A stretch of 64,000 nucleotides of DNA from Desulfosporosinus sp. (GTDB lineage: Bacteria; Bacillota; Desulfitobacteriia; Desulfitobacteriales; Desulfitobacteriaceae): positions 30,119 to 94,118 of the forward strand of contig JAIMKP010000007.1 in assembly GCA_020692355.1 (NCBI GenBank), in the 5' to 3' direction. Below are positions 59,207-64,000 of the stretch, piece after piece. Position 1 is the stretch's first letter. Each line of letters begins with the position of its first letter. The translations under genes were made by a program, and so were the position numbers. Under the pieces are notes generated by a model. The model did not search any database and was not told the DNA's origin. It saw only the letters and a list, made by a program, of their open reading frames with translations.

Positions 59207-60322
59207 GTGAAGCTTTTTGAGTATATGGCTAAGGAGATCTTCCGAGCCAATGGGATTCCGGTTCCGAGAGGGCAGATGTTTGAAAAGCCGGAAGGTGTCG
59301 CTGATTGGGTCAAAGCCGTAGGGCCGGTTGCGGTCAAGTCTCAAATCCTCTCCGGAGGCCGGGGCAAAGCCGGAGGAATTAAGTTCGCTTCTACGCCTGA
59401 GGAAGGGGTAGCGAAAGCCCAAGAGCTTTTGGCGATGAAACTGAAAGGTCTTAGAGTTGAGAAAATTTTAGTCGAAGAGAAGATTGTGATCGATCAGGAA
59501 ATTTACTTAGCGATTACGGTCGATGGTGCCCGCCGCAAACCCATTCTCATAGCTTCGCGGGCTGGGGGGATGGAAATCGAGCAGGTTCCGGAAGAGCAGC
59601 TGATTAAGCGTTTAATTGATGTGAGCATTGGGCTGCAGCCTTATGCGGCACGGGAGATCGTGCGCCGCTTAGGGCTTGAAGGTGAGTTGGCCAAAGAAGC
59701 TGTCGATGTGATCCTGAAACTCTATCAGATTTTTCGTACTTATGATGCAGAACTTGTGGAGATCAACCCCTTGGTGGTGAGCCAAGGGAGGATCTTGGCG
59801 GCCGATGGGAAGATGACTTTAGATGATGAAGCTTCCTTCCGTTTTAAGGACGTGCCGCATGTTGAAGAGCGGACCGCCGTCGAGAAGAGAGCGCACGATC
59901 TGGGGATATCTTATGTGGAATTGGATGGGGAAATCGGGGTGATGGCTAACGGAGCCGGAATCACGATGGCGACTTTGGATTTGATTCAGGCGTTCGGTTC
60001 TAGCCCGCGCAACTTCATGGATGCGGGTGGCGGCAGCAGCACCGAAGCCACCGCCGGCGCACTCAAGATCCTATTATCAACAGACCCCAAAGCGCTGCTG
60101 ATCAATATTTTTGGAGGCATTACCCGCTGTGACGACGTCGCCCGAGCCTTTGTCCAGGTGAAGGAAAGCATGGGGATCAACATCCCGGTCGTGATCCGTT
60201 TGGTCGGCACGAATGAAGAACTGGGTGTAGCGATTTTGCGCGAACACGGGATTGAATCCTTCAAGAAAATTGACGAAGCGGTGGCTAAGGTTGTGGCTTT
60301 AGCCAACGGGGAGGGGGCATAG
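59207..60322 (+). CDS. sucC: Succinyl-CoA synthetase beta subunit (SucC-like)
   Basis: Predicted 371-residue ATP-grasp subunit. Landmarks are KLFEYMAKEIFRANGIPVPRG at the start, VAVKSQILSGGRGKAGG, VEINPLVVS and the power-helix region GITRCDDVARAFVQ, with NFMDAGGGSSTEAT (the CoA ligase fold). It joins CoA to succinate or runs in reverse. The GTG at 59207 fits the family N-terminus and has AAAGGGG about eight bases upstream; the frame extends to 59105 with a tryptophan-rich, unlike-protein lead. It opens the sucCD-mcm-mce cluster. Malate-CoA ligase is an alternative for a SucCD pair. Confidence 0.9.
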   Translation: MKLFEYMAKEIFRANGIPVPRGQMFEKPEGVADWVKAVGPVAVKSQILSGGRGKAGGIKFASTPEEGVAKAQELLAMKLKGLRVEKILVEEKIVIDQEIYLAITVDGARRKPILIASRAGGMEIEQVPEEQLIKRLIDVSIGLQPYAAREIVRRLGLEGELAKEAVDVILKLYQIFRTYDAELVEINPLVVSQGRILAADGKMTLDDEASFRFKDVPHVEERTAVEKRAHDLGISYVELDGEIGVMANGAGITMATLDLIQAFGSSPRNFMDAGGGSSTEATAGALKILLSTDPKALLINIFGGITRCDDVARAFVQVKESMGINIPVVIRLVGTNEELGVAILREHGIESFKKIDEAVAKVVALANGEGA

Positions 60323-60324
60323 CA

Positions 60325-61188
60325 ATGGCGGTTATCATTAATGACAAGACGAAGATCCTGGTTCAAGGTATGACCGGAAACCAAGGACAGTTTCATACCG
60401 GACAGATGCTCGCTTATGGCAGCAAGATTATTGGGGGGATTTCTCCCGGCAAAGGCGGGCAGAGCGTCCAAGGGGTTCCAGTTTATGATTCGCTCGAACA
60501 AGCGATGCAGGCGGAACCGGCTGATGCATCCGTGATCTTCATTCCGGCGCGCTTTGTCAAAGAATCCGCGTTGGAAGCGATGGAAGCCGGGATCAAAACC
60601 TTAGTGATCATTACTGAACACGTCCCTTTACACGATGCACTCGACCTGATGGCTTATGCGGAAAAGAAAGGGGTACAAATCGTTGGCCCCAATACCTATG
60701 GTTTGATTTCTCCGGGTCAATGCAAGATTGGGATCATGCCAAACCGCATCTTTTTGCCCGGATCAGTTGGGATCGTAGCTCGCAGCGGAACCCTCAGCTA
60801 TGAAATCGTTTTCCAACTGACCCAGGCTGGGATCGGGCAATCAAGCGTGGTCGGGCTCGGTGGGGATCGGGTAGTTGGCTTATCCTTCATCGATGTCCTG
60901 CAAAAGTTTGAAGCCGATCCGGAGACTGAGGCCGTCGTTCTGGTGGGGGAAATCGGCGGGAATGCAGAAGAGGAAGCAGCCCAGTATATCAAGAGTATGA
61001 AGAAACCGGTTGTCGCTTTCCTCGCCGGCAAGAGCGCACCTCCTGGAAAACGGATGGGGCATGCGGGAGCAATCATTGAACGGGGCAAAGGCACCTTCGC
61101 CAGCAAGGCAGAAGCGCTGACTGCGGCCGGAGTGAAAGTCGCATCCCTGCCCTGGGAAGTCAGCGATTTGATCAAGGCAGCCCTTTAA
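60325..61188 (+). CDS. sucD: Succinyl-CoA synthetase alpha subunit (SucD-like)
   Basis: Predicted 287-residue subunit. The CoA-binding Rossmann motif is [21 protein letters not shown]. Further motifs are [43 protein letters not shown] and [14 protein letters not shown] [11 protein letters not shown]. The phosphohistidine loop is [12 protein letters not shown]. It starts two bases after sucC and forms a heterotetramer with it. In the cluster it links succinate to succinyl-CoA for the mutase. Confidence 0.93.
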   Translation: MAVIINDKTKILVQGMTGNQGQFHTGQMLAYGSKIIGGISPGKGGQSVQGVPVYDSLEQAMQAEPADASVIFIPARFVKESALEAMEAGIKTLVIITEHVPLHDALDLMAYAEKKGVQIVGPNTYGLISPGQCKIGIMPNRIFLPGSVGIVARSGTLSYEIVFQLTQAGIGQSSVVGLGGDRVVGLSFIDVLQKFEADPETEAVVLVGEIGGNAEEEAAQYIKSMKKPVVAFLAGKSAPPGKRMGHAGAIIERGKGTFASKAEALTAAGVKVASLPWEVSDLIKAAL

Positions 61189-61213
61189 CCAAAGGAAATC
61201 ACAGGGAAATCAT

Positions 61214-61313
61214 AGGGACGGTTCTCCTGCTTCTTCACACGAATAGGTCCCCGAATTTTCTTCGAAAAGACTCGCCTTCGGGTGGTGGTTTTGGAAGCAC
61301 AAGAACCGTCCCT
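61214..61313. repeat. 100-bp inverted-repeat (REP/MITE-like) element
   Basis: The ends are AGGGACGGTTCT (61214-61225) and AGAACCGTCCCT (61302-61313), perfect 12-bp inverted repeats. The interior is unrelated (CTCGCCTTCGGGTGG etc.) and non-coding. Such GGGACGGTTCT ends occur as dispersed repeats in Firmicutes. It separates sucD from the mutase gene. Confidence 0.7.
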
Positions 61314-61343
61314 TTGCTTACGGAGGAGGAGAAGGGAGAAAAA

Positions 61344-63008
61344 ATGGACGAGAAAGCACGCGAATTATCTGAAAAGCGGGAAGCGTGGGAAAAGAAATTC
61401 TTTTCCGGTTTAGTGAAAGAGCGGCAAGCGGTTTTTCAGACCGATTCCGAGATTCCAGTCGAACGGTTGTATTCCCCACTTGATTTGGAAGGGTTCGATT
61501 ATCCGGCAAGCCTGGGTTTTCCAGGGAACTACCCCTTCACTCGCGGTGTCCAGCCCAATATGTATCGGGGCCGTTTTTGGACGATGCGTCAATATGCCGG
61601 GTTTGGCACGGCTGAAGAAACTAACAAGCGCTTTAAGTATCTCTTGGAGCAAGGTCAGACTGGACTTAGTGTTGCTTTCGATTTGGTGACCCAGATCGGC
61701 TATAATTCCGATCATCCGATGGCCCAAGGGGAAGTTGGCAAGGTGGGGGTAGCGATTGATTCCTTGGAAGACATGGAGACTCTTTTGGACGGGCTGCCTC
61801 TGGACCAAGTCAGCACCTCGATGACGATCAATGCTCCGGCTGCCATACTATTGGCCATGTACGCCGCTGTGGCCGAAAAGCAGGGAGTCGATTTGACCCT
61901 ATTATCAGGCACGATTCAGAATGACATTCTCAAAGAATATATGGCTCGAGGCACTTATATTTTTCCTCCGGCTCCCTCGATGCGTTTGATTACGGATACG
62001 TTCCAGTATTGTTCTGAGCACCTTCCCAATTGGAATACGATCAGCATCAGCGGTTATCATATCCGGGAGGCGGGTTCGACGGCGGTTCAGGAAGTGGCGT
62101 TCACCCTGGCTGACGGGATTGCCTATGTGCAAGCAGCGATGGATGTCGGGTTGAAGGTGGATGATTTTGCTCCCCGCCTCTCATTTTTCTTTGGTGCGCA
62201 CTCCAACTTTTTTGAAGAAGTGGCCAAGTATCGGGTGGCGCGTCGCATCTGGGCCAAAATCATGAGAGAGCGTTTCCAGGCGGAGAACCCGCGTTCCTGG
62301 ATGCTCCGTTTTCACACCCAAACGGCAGGGTGTACCTTAACGGCCCAACAGCCTGAGGCGAACATTATGCGAGTGGCCTTCCAGGCTTTAAGCGCAGTCC
62401 TGGGAGGGACTCAGTCTTTGCATACGAATGCCTGGGATGAGGCCTTGGCTTTACCGACGGAGGATTCGGCATTACTCGCTTTGCGAACCCAGCAGGTGAT
62501 CGCCTATGAAATTGGTGTGACGGATACCGTGGATCCCTTAGCAGGCTCCTATTATATCGAAAAGTTAACGAATGACTTAGAACAGGGAGTCTGGGCTTAT
62601 CTGGACAAAATCGAGGAATTAGGGGGTGCCGTCAAGGCGATCGAACAGGGATTCCAGCAAAAGGAGATACAAGCCAGTGCTTACCGCTACCAGATGGACA
62701 TTGAACGGCAGGACAAGATCATTGTCGGCGTGAATAAATTCCAAAAAGACGAAACGCCGCCGCAGGGGCTTTTGAAAGTTAATCCAAGGGTTGAGGAAGA
62801 ACAGATTAGGAAACTTGCGAACCTCTATGCCAAGCGGGATCAGAAAAAGGTTGAGGCGAGTTTGAAGGGTTTGCAGGCGGCGGCCCAGGGAACAGAGAAC
62901 GTGATGCCCCATATCCTGGAGGCAGTCAAGGTTTATGCCACCCTGGGAGAGATTTCTGATGCCCTCAGGGAAGTTTTTGGTGAATACAAGCAAGAGCGCG
63001 CTTTTTAG
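61344..63008 (+). CDS. Methylmalonyl-CoA mutase, catalytic subunit
   Basis: Predicted 554-residue TIM-barrel subunit that isomerises succinyl-CoA and (R)-methylmalonyl-CoA with adenosylcobalamin. Landmarks are [15 protein letters not shown] [64 protein letters not shown] (core GYDSDHP-type motif), [36 protein letters not shown] and [15 protein letters not shown]. There is no B12 domain, which is encoded separately downstream, as in other anaerobes. The ATG at 61344 follows GGAGGAGGAGAAGGGAG. Confidence 0.95.
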   Translation: MDEKARELSEKREAWEKKFFSGLVKERQAVFQTDSEIPVERLYSPLDLEGFDYPASLGFPGNYPFTRGVQPNMYRGRFWTMRQYAGFGTAEETNKRFKYLLEQGQTGLSVAFDLVTQIGYNSDHPMAQGEVGKVGVAIDSLEDMETLLDGLPLDQVSTSMTINAPAAILLAMYAAVAEKQGVDLTLLSGTIQNDILKEYMARGTYIFPPAPSMRLITDTFQYCSEHLPNWNTISISGYHIREAGSTAVQEVAFTLADGIAYVQAAMDVGLKVDDFAPRLSFFFGAHSNFFEEVAKYRVARRIWAKIMRERFQAENPRSWMLRFHTQTAGCTLTAQQPEANIMRVAFQALSAVLGGTQSLHTNAWDEALALPTEDSALLALRTQQVIAYEIGVTDTVDPLAGSYYIEKLTNDLEQGVWAYLDKIEELGGAVKAIEQGFQQKEIQASAYRYQMDIERQDKIIVGVNKFQKDETPPQGLLKVNPRVEEEQIRKLANLYAKRDQKKVEASLKGLQAAAQGTENVMPHILEAVKVYATLGEISDALREVFGEYKQERAF

Positions 63009-63050
63009 AAATTTTAGACTATGAATGCCGCTTAAATATAGCGCATGCAT

Positions 63051-63090
63051 TCGAACATCGGGCATCGGGCATCGAACATCGAACATCGAC
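63051..63090. repeat. Heptamer tandem repeat, TCGRRCA x5
   Basis: Five complete seven-base units, TCGAACA, TCGGGCA, TCGGGCA, TCGAACA, TCGAACA, then a partial TCGAC. The array lies between the two mutase genes, ending 18 bases before the second start codon. Confidence 0.9.
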
Positions 63091-63107
63091 TATGGGAGGG
63101 GTTAGGG

Positions 63108-63506
63108 GTGGAACAACGAATTCGCGTTTTAGTAGGCAAAGTGGGCTTGGACGGGCATGACCGGGGAGCCAAAGTCATTGCCCAAGCCCTGCGGGATGCA
63201 GGAATGGAGGTTATTTATACGGGACTCCGGCAAACTCCGGCTCAAATCGTGGAAGCAGCACTTCAGGAAGATGTGCAAGTGATCGGGATTAGCATTCTCT
63301 CCGGGGCGCATGGATATTTGCTGCCGAAAATCACGGAATTGTTGGCTCAAGAAGGGGCAGAGGATATCCTTGTCATCGCGGGCGGGGTGATCCCGCATGA
63401 AGACAAGGAGGCCTTAGAAGCGGCTGGAATCAAGGGGATTTTTAGTCCTGGAACCCCAACAACCGACATCGTCGCCTTTATTCGTGAAGCGGTGTATCCC
63501 AGTTGA
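63108..63506 (+). CDS. Methylmalonyl-CoA mutase, B12-binding subunit
   Basis: Predicted 132-residue cobalamin-binding subunit. The base-off B12 motif is [15 protein letters not shown], with the axial His in DGHDRG, followed by [18 protein letters not shown] and VIAGGVIP. The GTG at 63108 has GGGAGGGG upstream; the open frame continues back through the heptamer repeat but that part reads as repeat translation. It pairs with the catalytic subunit at 61344. Confidence 0.94.
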   Translation: MEQRIRVLVGKVGLDGHDRGAKVIAQALRDAGMEVIYTGLRQTPAQIVEAALQEDVQVIGISILSGAHGYLLPKITELLAQEGAEDILVIAGGVIPHEDKEALEAAGIKGIFSPGTPTTDIVAFIREAVYPS

Positions 63507-63540
63507 TGATTTGAAGGAAGATTTGATGAGAAGAAAAACG

Positions 63541-63566
63541 AAATACTAAATACTAAATACTAAATA
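63541..63566. repeat. Heptamer tandem repeat, AAATACT x3
   Basis: AAATACT three times plus a partial AAATA, just upstream of the epimerase ribosome site. Confidence 0.9.
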
Positions 63567-63582
63567 GGAAGAGGGTGAAGGG

Positions 63583-63984
63583 TTGAGTACTTTGATGAAG
63601 ATGGATCACATTGGGATTGCCGTTGCCAATCTGGAGGAGGCACTGGCGATCTATTCCCGGCTAGGGTTTGCGAGCGGGCAGCAGGAGATCGTGCCCGCAC
63701 AAAAGGTGCGCACGGCAGCACTCGCGATTGGCGAATCCAATTTAGAGTTACTCGAACCCATGGAAGAGGACAGCCCGGTCGGGAAATTTATAGCTTCTCG
63801 GGGGCAGGGGGTTCATCATCTTGCTTTCCGGGTGGATAACATTGAAGAGAAACTTCAGGAGCTACATGTTGCTGGATTTCGCTTGATTGATCGGAAGCCG
63901 CGTCTGGGGGCCGGAGGAGCAAGAGTCGCTTTCCTCCATCCGCAGGGAACCCTGGGTACGTTGATTGAACTCGTTGAGCGCTAG
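63583..63984 (+). CDS. mce: Methylmalonyl-CoA epimerase
   Basis: Predicted 133-residue VOC-fold enzyme that interconverts (R)- and (S)-methylmalonyl-CoA. Metal ligands are seen in MDHIGIAVANLEEAL, HHLAFRVDNIEEKL and GTLIELVE at the C-terminus; LELLEPMEEDSPVGKFIASRG is family-typical. A TTG start at 63583 fits GAGGGTGAAGGG; an ATG at 63595 is the alternative. It completes the succinyl-CoA to (S)-methylmalonyl-CoA segment; a decarboxylase or transcarboxylase would be expected just past the window. Confidence 0.93.
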   Translation: MSTLMKMDHIGIAVANLEEALAIYSRLGFASGQQEIVPAQKVRTAALAIGESNLELLEPMEEDSPVGKFIASRGQGVHHLAFRVDNIEEKLQELHVAGFRLIDRKPRLGAGGARVAFLHPQGTLGTLIELVER

Positions 63985-64000
63985 GGCCTGGGGCTAAAGA

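Noticed and set aside
1..64000. CRISPR arrays, prophage, complete insertion sequences
   Set aside because: No regularly spaced direct repeats of 23-40 bases, no cas, integrase, capsid or full transposase genes were found on either strand.

Overview
The window looks like chromosome from an endospore-forming, low-to-mid GC Firmicute of the Clostridia, probably the Peptococcaceae/Desulfitobacteriaceae neighbourhood. That placement is inference. It rests on an alpha/beta SASP, two CotF-like coat proteins, the Firmicute AddAB recombination nuclease, strong AGGAGG ribosome binding sites with frequent GTG/TTG starts, a CIRCE element, two yybP-ykoY manganese riboswitches, and a propionate-type methylmalonyl-CoA cluster. 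No ribosomal RNA, complete insertion sequence, CRISPR array or prophage is visible.

Layout. 1-9 kb: end of a UxaA-family hydrolase, two MoeA-type molybdopterin genes (the second fused to a periplasmic-binding-like domain), spore coat and small zinc proteins, TcdA, a decayed HEPN gene, tRNA-Leu(CAG), a MalY/PatB aminotransferase and an EamA exporter. 9-16.5 kb: lysine 2,3-aminomutase (kamA) with a perfect-consensus sigma-54 promoter, a cluster of dyad sites upstream, and a RocR-like activator gene next door; then UbiX, an HD-GYP protein and a YyaL-type thioredoxin-fold protein. 16.5-22.4 kb: a complete branched-chain amino acid ABC transporter operon plus an SDR reductase. 22.4-26.5 kb: two manganese riboswitches, one before a TMEM165/GDT1 family exporter and one before a PspA/Tim44-like pair. 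26.5-35 kb: gene remnants and a hairpin-rich region, a diguanylate cyclase, a B12-riboswitch-controlled cobT-cobU-cobS operon, and a phoU/pstBAC operon with a Pho-box-like array but no pstS.

35-48 kb: a chromosomal two-gene cassette of an actin-like ATPase and a partner protein, asparagine synthetase, an SsuABC/NrtABC-type transporter, SASP, RF3, a promoter-to-terminator non-coding RNA candidate, a three-domain amidase/GerM/deacetylase fusion, a small mobile-looking repeat, and a CIRCE-controlled glutaredoxin-groES operon that has no groEL. 48-64 kb: TM2 and YitT membrane proteins, YbaK, a cell-wall-binding repeat protein, addB-addA, and sucC-sucD-mcmA1-mcmA2-mce. The last group interconverts succinate and methylmalonyl-CoA and needs adenosyl-B12, which the cob operon helps supply.

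The best candidates for something under-described are the actin/partner cassette (35276-36930), the stand-alone RNA at 43808-44011, the manganese riboswitch in front of pspA, the kamA sigma-54 control region, and the heptamer tandem repeats scattered between genes. All names come from reading motifs by eye; no database search was run.
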